NCBI GenBank assembly: GCA_021827945.1
Contig: JAKATW010000030.1
Span: forward strand, 1-37,247
Direction: 5' to 3'
DNA: 37,247 nt
Origin: Thermoplasmata archaeon
GTDB taxonomy: Archaea > Thermoplasmatota > Thermoplasmata > Thermoplasmatales > GCA-001856825
Shown here: positions 16,910-25,348 of the stretch, piece by piece
How positions within the stretch are numbered: position 1 is the first letter of the stretch
How the letters are laid out: each line of letters starts with the position of its first letter
Notes under the pieces: model-generated
The model's input: only the letters and a program-made list of their open reading frames with translations
The model's database searches: none
What the model was told of the DNA's origin: nothing
Translations under genes and position numbers: made by a program

Positions 16910-17880
16910 CGTTTCTCCTCCAGTTTCTTAATGACAGCGGGAACGATTTCAGCTACATCGCCAACCACGCAGTAGTCCGAGTGGTTGAATATTTCTGATT
17001 CTTTGTCTATGTCTACAGATATAACGGTCCCGCAGTCCCTTATGCCTGATGTGAAGTGCTCCGAACCACTTACGCCCAAAATTAAAGTAAGTCTGGATTT
17101 CAGGGAATATCCGGTGGTTCCCACCTGCAGATCCCTGGGGGCTAATCCTTTGTCGGCGAGGGGTCTAGTGACTCCCACGTCAGAGTTAGTGAGTTCAGCA
17201 AGCCTCCGGACCATTGAAAGGTCTCCTCCAATTCCGTTCCCTCCGACTATCGTTCTCTCGGACTTGGTGAGATCCTTTGACTTTGTGACCTTTCTCTCTA
17301 TTACCCTTACCCTGTCTTGAATCGATGAGAGATCGGGTATCACCTCGACGATCTCCCCTTTCCTGTCCTGATCAAAGAACTTCGTGAATGTACCAGGTCT
17401 AACGGTTGACATCTGTGGACGAGCTCTCTCGCACACAATCTCTGCCATTATTTTGCCTCCATATGCGGGAACACCAAAAACGAGAAGCCCTTCCTCATCC
17501 ATTTTAAGGTTAATTGCGTTTGCAGTAAGTCCCGTTCTGAGCCTTGCTGCAAGTCTTCCCGCAAGATCCCTACCATAGTAGGTTGCACCGATCAGAAGAG
17601 CTGTTGGAAATTCCGATGAGGCTAAATCGAAGAGAACTTTTGAATACAGATCGTTCGAATACTCATTGAGCCTCTCGTGCTTCATCAGAATCACCTTGTC
17701 AGCACCGTACCTGATAACATCCCGCAACACACTCTCGTTAGATGTGCCCAGCACGATACCCACGACTTTATATCCTGATGACTTAGCAAGGACGGTCAAT
17801 TTACCCAGAATTTCAAGGGACACATCCTCTATCTCGTCTTCGTTCCTCTCGACAATTACCCATATCTCCTTTCTAGTCAT
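16906..17880 (-). CDS. etfA: Electron transfer flavoprotein alpha subunit
   Basis: The 324-aa EtfA has the N-terminal domain (WVIVERNEDEIEDVSLE) and the conserved C-terminal FAD domain: TRPLADKGLAPRDLQVGTTG, GVSGSEHFTSGI and the final DYCVVGDVAEIVPAVI. The usual SGGRGL at the domain entrance reads VGGNGIGG, and GISGAIQH reads GVSGSEHF, so the flavin pocket differs in detail from the standard respiratory ETF. It overlaps the HdrD-like gene (ATGA) and etfB (ATGA). The likely partners are EtfB and the HdrD-like iron-sulfur protein; the dehydrogenase that feeds it is not in the window. Confidence 0.92.
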   Translation of the reverse strand: MTRKEIWVIVERNEDEIEDVSLEILGKLTVLAKSSGYKVVGIVLGTSNESVLRDVIRYGADKVILMKHERLNEYSNDLYSKVLFDLASSEFPTALLIGATYYGRDLAGRLAARLRTGLTANAINLKMDEEGLLVFGVPAYGGKIMAEIVCERARPQMSTVRPGTFTKFFDQDRKGEIVEVIPDLSSIQDRVRVIERKVTKSKDLTKSERTIVGGNGIGGDLSMVRRLAELTNSDVGVTRPLADKGLAPRDLQVGTTGYSLKSRLTLILGVSGSEHFTSGIRDCGTVISVDIDKESEIFNHSDYCVVGDVAEIVPAVIKKLEEKR

Positions 17881-19001
17881 TTCAGATTCTCCTCCAGAAA
17901 TTCCGCAAACTCTTTCACGCGGACGTTCACTCCATTGGTCTTTGCGCTATCCAGGAGGTTCATGTTGCATATCGGACAGGAGGTTATCACAGTCTCTGCT
18001 CCCGTATCCCTGGCCTGTTCAATTCTGAAATCAGAGAGTCTCTTTCCCTCAAAATCGACGAACATCCTGTTTCCACCTCCTCCACAGCATAGGCTGTCCT
18101 TTCCCGAAGATGACATTTCCTTGACTTCTATCTCTGGGAAGAGGCTGAACATTTCCCTCAAGCTATCCGGTCCGTCGCCATATCTACTCAGGTAGCATGG
18201 ATCGTGAATCGTGATCTTCCCGTGCGCCTCCTTCCCGAGGTTCACCTTACCGTCTTGCAGCAGGGAATTGAGGAAATCAGAATAGTGTTTCACTTCAAGC
18301 TTCATCCCACTTTTCTTGTAGACCGTATTGAACATGTTCCCACAGTGCGGTGAGAAAGCCACTATCGTCTTTGCCCCGGTCTTCTCAAACTGCTCAATGT
18401 TATCCTGGACTAGATCGTCAAGGAAGTACCGTTCACCTGCGTTCCTTACCGGTTCTCCGCAGCATTTCTCTTCATTTCCCAGTATTCCAAAATCAACACC
18501 AGCCTTTTTCAAGATATCGGCCAGGCCCTTAAGTGACTTGTGAAGATTTTTATTGTAGGCTGCGTCACATCCAACGTACAGAAGAACCTCCGTTCCCTCT
18601 TTGGCATCTTTGAGGTTGAGTCCCTCTGACCATTTCGATCTGTCCACCTTCTTTCCGCCCCACGGGTTGCCAGTTTCGTAGATGTCCCACAAAAGTTTGA
18701 CTATCTTATCCGGTGCCCTTCGCTCTTCAAACTCAAGCTGGCGGAGGCCAGTAATTACATTCACGATCTCTACCTGCCTCGGACAGGACTGCTCGCAGAG
18801 TTTACATGTAGAACAGTTCCACACGGTTTCGGAGATATCAAGACCAATCTGGGCCCTTCGCATCAGATTTCTGACGTCCAGGTCTTCTTCTCCCAAGTAA
18901 CCAAGCGGACAGGTCGCGGTACACACTCCGCACTGGAAGCACTCGTTTCCGTTGAATCCGGTCAGGTTGGTGATCTTTTCCCACCTGAGATCATCGATCA
19001 C
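17877..19001 (-). CDS. HdrD-like CCG-domain iron-sulfur oxidoreductase
   Basis: The 374-aa protein has a HdrC-type ferredoxin part with two [4Fe-4S] motifs (C21, C24, C27, C31 and C63, C66, C69, C73) fused to two CCG domains. The second CCG is complete (C269, C305-C306, C342-C345). The first has C145, C180-C181 and C220 but serine at 217 where the first Cys of CxxC would be, so it may bind a different cluster or none. The order equals HdrC+HdrB fused, as in HdrD, GlpC and GlcF. No membrane helix is present. The start is a GTG sharing a base with the HdrA stop (TAGTG). It probably carries electrons between HdrA and the ETF. Confidence 0.9.
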   Translation of the reverse strand: MIDDLRWEKITNLTGFNGNECFQCGVCTATCPLGYLGEEDLDVRNLMRRAQIGLDISETVWNCSTCKLCEQSCPRQVEIVNVITGLRQLEFEERRAPDKIVKLLWDIYETGNPWGGKKVDRSKWSEGLNLKDAKEGTEVLLYVGCDAAYNKNLHKSLKGLADILKKAGVDFGILGNEEKCCGEPVRNAGERYFLDDLVQDNIEQFEKTGAKTIVAFSPHCGNMFNTVYKKSGMKLEVKHYSDFLNSLLQDGKVNLGKEAHGKITIHDPCYLSRYGDGPDSLREMFSLFPEIEVKEMSSSGKDSLCCGGGGNRMFVDFEGKRLSDFRIEQARDTGAETVITSCPICNMNLLDSAKTNGVNVRVKEFAEFLEENLK

Positions 19002-22000
19002 TAACGTCTTATCACTCCCTTCAGCTTCGAATCAGTGCTCGTAATCTCATCTCTTGAAAGAGATTTGATAAGTGCGTCCATTTCCCTGATCTTTGAGGCA
19101 AACCTGTTGCCTTCAGCCGCGCTGACCCACCACAGCTGCAGTCTATCGGGATTGACCTTCTTTGCTTCCAGAAAGTGTCTCCATCTCTCCACCCTCTTTT
19201 CCGTGTACTCGTTGGCATCAATATAATGGCAGTCGTTTATGTGGCAGCCCGTTACGAGTACAGCACCTGGGTTCCGGCTGAAGGCGTACATCACGAGCTT
19301 CTGCGAAATTCTGCTTGAACACATGGTCCTAATGACTCGTGCGCTTGGAGGGTACTGGATTTTGGAAATTCCTGCCTGATCTGCCCCTGCGTAGGAGCAC
19401 CAGTTGCACGCAAAAACAACCAACTTTTCCTCAGGCTTTTCTGCGGTTGCAGCATCTATCTGCGTCATGATTTCCGAATCCGTGAAATTAGGCATGGTGA
19501 TTGCCCCGTCTATGTTGCACTCTGCTACACAGTTTCCACATCCCATACAGGCTGCGGGAACGAGATTTATCCATTTCCCTCTCTCTCCCTTTATTGCTCC
19601 GTATGGGCAGACTTCCGCGCACCTAAGACACTTCACGCACTTTTTCTCGTCTATCTGTGGTATTATGGGTTCTTTGTTTATCTTACCACTAAACAGAAGT
19701 TTTGCAGCCTTTGCAGCAGTCGCGTATCCCTGCGATATGGACTCCTTTACACCCTTTGGTCCCTGAACAGTTCCAGCAAGGAAGACTCCCTGTACAGCGG
19801 CCTCTACCGGTCCAAGCTTGGGGTGCACTTCCAGCAGAAACCCTTCGCTATCTCTCGAGAGCTTGAGTTGAGTAAATATCTCCTCGTCTTTTGGCTTCAG
19901 CCCAATGTTCAGGACGAGATGATCCACCGGTGCCTTCATCCTGGTGGACGATAGCTGATCCACGAAAGTCAATGAAGAGCCATCAAATTCCAGGGCCTCA
20001 CTGGGGGTCTTGGAGGGATCGTACCGGAAGAATTGGACGCCCTTCTCCCCCGCCTTTCTGTAGAGTTCCTCCGCATTTCTCTCGTACGCCCTGATGTCCT
20101 TGTAAAAGACACGAACAGTCTTCCCCTTTTCCTTCAGATCTATTGCCTGTTGGAGCATGGTAGAACAGCAGAATCTCGAACAGCCTCTCTCTCCATTTCT
20201 CGAGCCTATGCAGGAAATCATAGCATATTTGTCGCCCTCGACCTTGGAGTAGCTCTTCTCCAGATCGAGAGAGGTTATCACCTCTGGAACTTCTCCGTAC
20301 CTGAATTCGGTTGGCTGGTATGGGTCCGCCCCAGTGGCAATAATGACCGCACCTGCATCGATTTTTCCACCATCTGACAGTGTCGCTGAGAAGTTCCCGA
20401 CGAATCCCGTTATTTCCTTTACTGTTGTGGAGGTGTGAACAGTTGCACCAGAGTTCTGCAAGCCCTCCTGCAGTTTTTGAAGAGTCCTGTCTGCCCTCTC
20501 AAGTTCCGGAGAGACTATGTCTATCGAATTCAGAAGTCCACCCAGTCTCCCTTCTTTCTCGACTAGGTGAACCTCAATGCCCATCCTCGAGAGAGAAGAT
20601 GCAGCCGCAATCCCGGCAGGTCCTCCGCCTATGACCAGACCAGTTCTGATAACGGGGAACTCAATGTCATCCATTGGAGTGAGTAGCCTGGCCTTTGAGA
20701 CTGCCATGTTCACGATGTCTACAGCCTTTTCAGTGGCCAGGATCTTCTCCTTCTTGTGGACCCAAGAGTCCATGTTTCTAACGTTGGCCATCTCAAAGAG
20801 GTATGGGTTCAGTCCCGCTCTAGAACACACCCTCTGGAATGTAACGCCGTGGGTCTTGGGAGAACAAGCTCCAACGACGAGTCTGTTCAGTTTCTTTTCC
20901 TTTATCTTCTCCCTGATAGAATCCTGCGTGCTCCCTGCACAGGTATATTTGTTCTCCTCCACATAAGCTACGTTGGGCAGGGCCCTTATTTGGTCCACAA
21001 CCTTTTTGACGTCAACGACCCCCGCAATGTTGGAGCCGCAGTCGCACAGGAAAACACCAATCCTCGGGTCTCCAGAGACATCCAGGGGAGGAGGCAGAGG
21101 TTCCTCTATCCATTCTCTCTTCTTCACGTATCTCAGTGCCTGGGCCGTTGCAGCGGAGGCTTCCGTCACGCTATCTGGAATATCCTTAGGTCCAGAGGCG
21201 CAACCTGCAACGAAAATTCCGTTTCTGGTTGTTGAAACAGGGTCTTCAAGTCTGTTCTTGAAGAATCCGTCCTCGGACAGTTCAATTCCAAGGGTTTTCG
21301 CTAGCTTGGGAGTGCCCTTCGATGGGATGGAGGCAGTTGCCAGAACGACCATTCCATATTCTTCCTCTATGATCGAACCATCGCTCGTCGCATACCTCAC
21401 CGATATGTCATCATCCTTCCTCTTCACGGATGCAGGTCTTGACCTTATGTATCTAATGTCCTTTTGAGATCTCGAGTAGAGTTCGTCGAATCCTTTTCCG
21501 TAAGCCCTTATGTCCATGTAGAGTACAGTCACGTTCTTTATACCGTGATCCACGAGCTGCGATGCCTCCTTTATTGAGTACATGCAGCACGTCCTCGAGC
21601 AGTAGGGAACGAACCTGGTATCGCGAGACCCTGCGCAGAGAACGAACAAGACGCTATCCGGATGCTTTCCGTTGGAAGGTTTTATTATCTCCCCCTCAGT
21701 CGGACCCGCAGCATTGATAAGTCTTTCCAGCTCGTATGATGTCACTATGTCTGGGTCAGATGAGTAACCAAATTCGTCCAGAAGCGAGGCATTGAAGAGG
21801 TCAAAACCAGTTGCTACTATTATGGACGCAACGTTTTCTCTTATGACGCTGGGTGCCATGTTAAAATCTATTGCATCGGGTCCGCACGCATCGGTGCATC
21901 GTCCGCACGGAAGATAGTTCGGAGGATCATTCAGGCAGCTCTCTATATCTATAACGTAGGGTCCTGGTTCTGCCTGGGAAAATGGCGTGTAAATTGCCTT

Positions 22001-22387
22001 CCTTGCTCCAATGCCAGCATCAAATTCATTCTTGCGAATCTGAGGACATGCTTGGGTACACAGGTCGCATCTGGTACACGCATCCGTCACAAACCTCGGT
22101 TTCTGGTTGATCGTTACCTGGAAATTTCCCTCTTCCCCCTTCACCTCGGTGACCTCCGCAAGGGTGAGCACCCTGATGTTCGGATTGTGTGTGACGTCGC
22201 TCATCTTGGGTGCCTCTATGCATATCGAACAATCAAAGGTCGGAAAATTTTTGTCGAGGGCAGCCATCTTGCCACCAATGGAGGCTGTCTTCTCGACCAG
22301 CAGGACCTCTGCTCCGGCCTCTGCCAGATCGAGGGAGGCCTGGATACCCGCTATTCCTCCTCCTATAATCAGTACCTTATCTGCCAT
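19001..22387 (-). CDS. Tandem HdrA-HdrA-ferredoxin-MvhD fusion protein
   Basis: This 1128-aa protein is a heterodisulfide reductase A-type flavoprotein in duplicate. Residues about 1-430: FAD fold (IIGGGIAG), HdrA cysteine insert (FPTFDCSICIEAPKM, C53/C56) and ferredoxin-type clusters (C104, C107, C110, C114, then PCGRCTDACGP). About 440-900: a second HdrA core (LCDCGSNIAG, GACSPKTH, VIGGGPAGIAA, ISCIGSRNGERGCSRFCC). About 905-965: two [4Fe-4S] motifs. From about 988: an MvhD/FlpD [2Fe-2S] domain (CNWCSYAGAD, MCSSR, TGCHINDCHY). I moved the start to M11 of the track ORF because GAGGGGG precedes that ATG by 6 nt. The gene overlaps both neighbours. The architecture resembles QmoA plus QmoB in one chain. 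Confidence 0.93.
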   Translation of the reverse strand: MADKVLIIGGGIAGIQASLDLAEAGAEVLLVEKTASIGGKMAALDKNFPTFDCSICIEAPKMSDVTHNPNIRVLTLAEVTEVKGEEGNFQVTINQKPRFVTDACTRCDLCTQACPQIRKNEFDAGIGARKAIYTPFSQAEPGPYVIDIESCLNDPPNYLPCGRCTDACGPDAIDFNMAPSVIRENVASIIVATGFDLFNASLLDEFGYSSDPDIVTSYELERLINAAGPTEGEIIKPSNGKHPDSVLFVLCAGSRDTRFVPYCSRTCCMYSIKEASQLVDHGIKNVTVLYMDIRAYGKGFDELYSRSQKDIRYIRSRPASVKRKDDDISVRYATSDGSIIEEEYGMVVLATASIPSKGTPKLAKTLGIELSEDGFFKNRLEDPVSTTRNGIFVAGCASGPKDIPDSVTEASAATAQALRYVKKREWIEEPLPPPLDVSGDPRIGVFLCDCGSNIAGVVDVKKVVDQIRALPNVAYVEENKYTCAGSTQDSIREKIKEKKLNRLVVGACSPKTHGVTFQRVCSRAGLNPYLFEMANVRNMDSWVHKKEKILATEKAVDIVNMAVSKARLLTPMDDIEFPVIRTGLVIGGGPAGIAAASSLSRMGIEVHLVEKEGRLGGLLNSIDIVSPELERADRTLQKLQEGLQNSGATVHTSTTVKEITGFVGNFSATLSDGGKIDAGAVIIATGADPYQPTEFRYGEVPEVITSLDLEKSYSKVEGDKYAMISCIGSRNGERGCSRFCCSTMLQQAIDLKEKGKTVRVFYKDIRAYERNAEELYRKAGEKGVQFFRYDPSKTPSEALEFDGSSLTFVDQLSSTRMKAPVDHLVLNIGLKPKDEEIFTQLKLSRDSEGFLLEVHPKLGPVEAAVQGVFLAGTVQGPKGVKESISQGYATAAKAAKLLFSGKINKEPIIPQIDEKKCVKCLRCAEVCPYGAIKGERGKWINLVPAACMGCGNCVAECNIDGAITMPNFTDSEIMTQIDAATAEKPEEKLVVFACNWCSYAGADQAGISKIQYPPSARVIRTMCSSRISQKLVMYAFSRNPGAVLVTGCHINDCHYIDANEYTEKRVERWRHFLEAKKVNPDRLQLWWVSAAEGNRFASKIREMDALIKSLSRDEITSTDSKLKGVIRR

Positions 22388-22910
22388 ACTTGGCCCCCTC
22401 GTCGTACCCGCGCTCAAAACACGCTATATTTGCATCCACATACTTGGGGAACCTCTTCGTTATTGCCCTTCTCCCCGACTCAGCTGAGAAAGTCTTTGTC
22501 AGGCCAGAAAATGCTCCCATCAGTACTATGTTTGCCCCCTTAGGGTTCCTCAGGGACTTTGAAATCTCTATACCGTTGATCTCTATGCTTCTGGGCCTCA
22601 TGTTTTCGGGAACTGTCACCAGACTCTTCTCTGTTAGTACCGTTGATTTTGAGTCTAGATCTTTAAGTGTCGCGTCTAATCCTTCTTGTGAAAGAGTCAC
22701 CAGGTAATTGAGTTCTTCAGGAAGCGGATAGTCTATCGTCTCATCACTTATGACCAGATCAGCCTTGGACCACCCTCCGGTGATATAAGGACTGTATTCC
22801 TCGGTCATTATGACGAATTTTCCATCCTCTAATGCCGCCTCCCCAACCAGTTTTGCAAGAGTTATTATCCCCTGACCTCCCATTCCGTACATCCTGATTC
22901 CAAGCTTCAT
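22377..22910 (-). CDS. korC: 2-oxoacid:ferredoxin oxidoreductase gamma subunit
   Basis: The 177-aa protein has the gamma-subunit fold, starting with YGMGGQGIITLAKLVGEAA, then EEYSPYITGGWSKADLVISDE. The family subunit usually contacts CoA. The gene overlaps both neighbours: ATGA with the beta gene and 11 nt with HdrA. It belongs to a four-subunit enzyme (delta, alpha, beta, gamma) that converts a 2-oxoacid and CoA to an acyl-CoA and CO2, giving two electrons. The specificity (2-oxoglutarate, pyruvate or branched) is not determined by this subunit. Confidence 0.88.
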   Translation of the reverse strand: MKLGIRMYGMGGQGIITLAKLVGEAALEDGKFVIMTEEYSPYITGGWSKADLVISDETIDYPLPEELNYLVTLSQEGLDATLKDLDSKSTVLTEKSLVTVPENMRPRSIEINGIEISKSLRNPKGANIVLMGAFSGLTKTFSAESGRRAITKRFPKYVDANIACFERGYDEGAKYGR

Positions 22911-23749
22911 TTCCTCGCCCCCATTGCTTTTTCCACAAGCTCATTTTCCAGCATGACGTAAGAAGGTCTCTTCCTGTCGACGAAATCTCCAAGAATGACC
23001 GGTTTTCCATGGAACGGGTCAATGGATACGTCCTCGAGCCTCGCATCATTCTGCACCGTCGATTTGGTGCGGTAGAACTCCATCTCTTCAAAACCATCTC
23101 CGAATCCGTTGAATTTGCCAAAATTTGGGGGGCACGGAGAAAGCACTTCAATGAAAGCAAATCCCTTCGTATCCATAGCCATTCTGATCGATTTTGCAAG
23201 CTGTCTTGGGTGCATTACCGTCCACCTGGCCACATATGAAGCCCCAAGGGCTGATGCAAGGTAGGGGAGGTTGAAAGTTGGTTCAACGTTACCGTAAGGG
23301 GTGGACGCTGACTTCGAGGTCAGCGGAGTAGTTGAACCGTGCTGTCCGCCCGTCATTCCATAATTGAAGTTGTTTGAACAGATAACGACAAGGTCCATGT
23401 TTCTCCTGGCAGCGTGGATAAAATGGTTTCCTCCGATGTTGAAGAGATCGCCATCACCGCTTATCACCGTGACCTTCAGTTCTGGGTTTGCAATTTTCAT
23501 CCCAGTAGCGAAGGGTATCGCCCTCCCATGCGTGGTGTGATACGAATCGAATTTGGCGTAGCCTGGAAGTCTAGCCGTACATCCGATTCCTGAAACGAGA
23601 ACTTGTCGTTCTAGAGGTACCGCAGACTTTTCAACTGCATTCAGGTAACTCTGTAGGAGGATACCGAGTCCGCAGCCAGGGCACCACACGTTTGGAAATC
23701 TCTCTTCCCTAATGAGAGCGTGTTTTGGATGGAACTCTTCAGTGGTCAT
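22907..23749 (-). CDS. korB: 2-oxoacid:ferredoxin oxidoreductase beta subunit
   Basis: The 280-aa subunit binds thiamine pyrophosphate and a [4Fe-4S] cluster. Cluster cysteines are C23 and C26 (VWCPGCG), C57 (GIGCTARLP) and a later one in SPCPPN. The TPP/Mg motif is GDGD at 98-101 followed by the asparagine of ICSNNFNYGMTGGQ. These match 2-oxoglutarate-type ferredoxin oxidoreductases. It overlaps the alpha gene at its start and the gamma gene at its end (ATGA at both). Electrons from TPP-bound substrate pass here to the cluster, then to the delta subunit or, in this operon, possibly to HdrA. Confidence 0.93.
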   Translation of the reverse strand: MTTEEFHPKHALIREERFPNVWCPGCGLGILLQSYLNAVEKSAVPLERQVLVSGIGCTARLPGYAKFDSYHTTHGRAIPFATGMKIANPELKVTVISGDGDLFNIGGNHFIHAARRNMDLVVICSNNFNYGMTGGQHGSTTPLTSKSASTPYGNVEPTFNLPYLASALGASYVARWTVMHPRQLAKSIRMAMDTKGFAFIEVLSPCPPNFGKFNGFGDGFEEMEFYRTKSTVQNDARLEDVSIDPFHGKPVILGDFVDRKRPSYVMLENELVEKAMGARK

Positions 23750-24882
23750 ATGAACGTCCCCTCGATTTTCTTAAGGATGATGCTGTAATCTGGAACTGCT
23801 CCTGGTGGAAAATGGATCTCCTTGGTCTCGGATCTACTGTACTCTCTTATCGGGTGTGAATACTGACCGTAGTTGATCTCCGGAACTATGAATTCCCTCG
23901 TCCGTTCCGCAATCTGTTCGATCCTCTTCTGCGGAAAAGGCCACAGGGTTATTGGCCTGAAGAGACCCACTTTAAGTCCCCGCTTTCTGGCAATACTCAC
24001 GGCCTGCTTTGCTGCACGGGAAGTTATACCGTATGCAACAACGGTCACCTCGGCGTCCTCCATGAAAAATTCTTCGTATCTCACTATTTTTCCCTCATTG
24101 TTCTTCACCTTACCGAGTAGATGCTCGAGCATCTCCCTCTCAACAGAAGCTTCATTTGAAGGATAGCCTCTCTCGTCGTGCGTCAGGCTGTCGACATTTC
24201 CCTTGAAGCCTGTTCCAGCAACAAACATTGGAATGTAGTCTTCTGTGTAACTGAAGACTCTATTCTCATCATCATGCTTCCTTGTCATCCTCTGGACGAC
24301 CTCATACTCCTCAGATGGCTTCACCTCTAAGACTTCCGAAAGATGACCTACAACTTGGTCAGATGCTATTATGACTGGTTGTCTGTACTTTTCAGCAGAA
24401 TTGAATGCCTCTATTGTAATATCGAAGGATTCCTGAACGCTGTTTGGAGCATATGTTATCGGTGCCAGATCCCCATGGGAGCCATATCGTGTTTGCATTA
24501 CGTCTCCCTGACCAACCCTGGTCGGGATGCCCGTGGAAGGGCCGGCTCTCATCTCATCCAGAACGACGGTGGGAGTTTCAGTTATGATACCTAGGCCGAT
24601 GTTCTCTTGCATAAGTGAAAACCCTGGGCCAGAAGTGGCGGTCATGCTCTTTGCACCTGCGTTGGAAGCTCCAATTATTGCGGCCATGCTTCCTATTTCG
24701 TCTTCCATTTCAATGAAGTGCCCACCAAGTTTTGGCAGCCGTTCACTCATCCTTTCTAGCACTTCGCTGGAAGGAGTTATAGGATAACCGGCGAAGAATC
24801 TGCAGCCACCCATTAGAGCACCCTCCGTAACTGCAAAGTTGCCGTCAGCAAAGTACTTGCCTGGTTCCAGCAGAGCAGTCAT
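23746..24882 (-). CDS. korA: 2-oxoacid:ferredoxin oxidoreductase alpha subunit
   Basis: The 378-aa subunit carries the FAGYPITPSSEVLE motif that contacts the 2-oxoacid carboxylate, the E-rich EMEDEIGSMAAIIGASNAGAKSMTATSGPGFSLM segment, and GIPTRVGQGDVMQTRYG. I shortened the track ORF (start 24951) to the internal ATG at 24882. This gives an ATGA overlap with the delta gene and a GGGAGG ribosome binding site 7 nt upstream, and the removed 23 residues read in another frame of the delta gene. It forms the catalytic core with KorB. Confidence 0.93.
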   Translation of the reverse strand: MTALLEPGKYFADGNFAVTEGALMGGCRFFAGYPITPSSEVLERMSERLPKLGGHFIEMEDEIGSMAAIIGASNAGAKSMTATSGPGFSLMQENIGLGIITETPTVVLDEMRAGPSTGIPTRVGQGDVMQTRYGSHGDLAPITYAPNSVQESFDITIEAFNSAEKYRQPVIIASDQVVGHLSEVLEVKPSEEYEVVQRMTRKHDDENRVFSYTEDYIPMFVAGTGFKGNVDSLTHDERGYPSNEASVEREMLEHLLGKVKNNEGKIVRYEEFFMEDAEVTVVAYGITSRAAKQAVSIARKRGLKVGLFRPITLWPFPQKRIEQIAERTREFIVPEINYGQYSHPIREYSRSETKEIHFPPGAVPDYSIILKKIEGTFI

Positions 24883-25178
24883 ATCTGTACCTCCCTTACG
24901 AAAATTGCAAAGTCTGGACAGATGGTCTGGCACATTCCGCAGGCAACGCACGAATCTTCCTTACCTGCTTTTACCCTGACTGGATGGTAGCCGTGACTGT
25001 TCACAATGGGAGATCTTTCCAGAACATCATTTGGACAGTAGTTCGTGCAATAATTGCACTCCTTGCACCTTTCGGGAATTATGTGCACCTCCCCTCTGGG
25101 CTTGGCGAACTTTTCATAATTAACTGGTTCTCTCCAGATCTCTTTTTGGGCATCAGAAATCTTAGGTCCTTTCAACAT
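24879..25178 (-). CDS. korD: 2-oxoacid:ferredoxin oxidoreductase delta (ferredoxin-like) subunit
   Basis: This roughly 100-aa protein holds two [4Fe-4S] motifs, CKECNYCTNYCP and CVACGMCQTICP, flanked by PERCKEC and SPIVNSHGYHP. It is the electron-exit subunit of the 2-oxoacid oxidoreductase and the first gene of the operon. The start is uncertain: the track begins at a GTG (25187), whereas I prefer the ATG three codons later (25178, MLKGPK...). Both are within reach of a TATA box near 25220 that gives only a short leader. It overlaps korA by ATGA. Confidence 0.9.
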   Translation of the reverse strand: MLKGPKISDAQKEIWREPVNYEKFAKPRGEVHIIPERCKECNYCTNYCPNDVLERSPIVNSHGYHPVRVKAGKEDSCVACGMCQTICPDFAIFVREVQI

Positions 25179-25216
25179 AATATGCACTATTAAACAATAA
25201 CATTATTCTTAAATCT

Positions 25217-25224
25217 CTATAAAT
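25217..25224 (-). promoter_or_regulatory. TATA box of the kor-hdr-etf operon
   Basis: On the minus strand TTTATAGA is centred about 33-42 nt before the candidate starts of korD and predicts transcription start near 25196. All eight genes downstream lack room for another promoter between them. Confidence 0.5.
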
Positions 25225-25318
25225 CAATTGCGTTTAGCAGGCCTAAATTATTAAGGTTTCCTAAGCTTCTATATGATGCGAATTACTGCCTTCTTGATAT
25301 TCTGTACAGCTAATCAAG

Positions 25319-25329
25319 AGTTAAATACA
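25319..25329 (+). promoter_or_regulatory. TATA box of radical SAM gene
   Basis: AGTTAAATAC is centred 25 nt before the ATG at 25349, so the transcript is probably leaderless. Confidence 0.55.
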
Positions 25330-25348
25330 GAATCTTGGTAGTGAGAAG

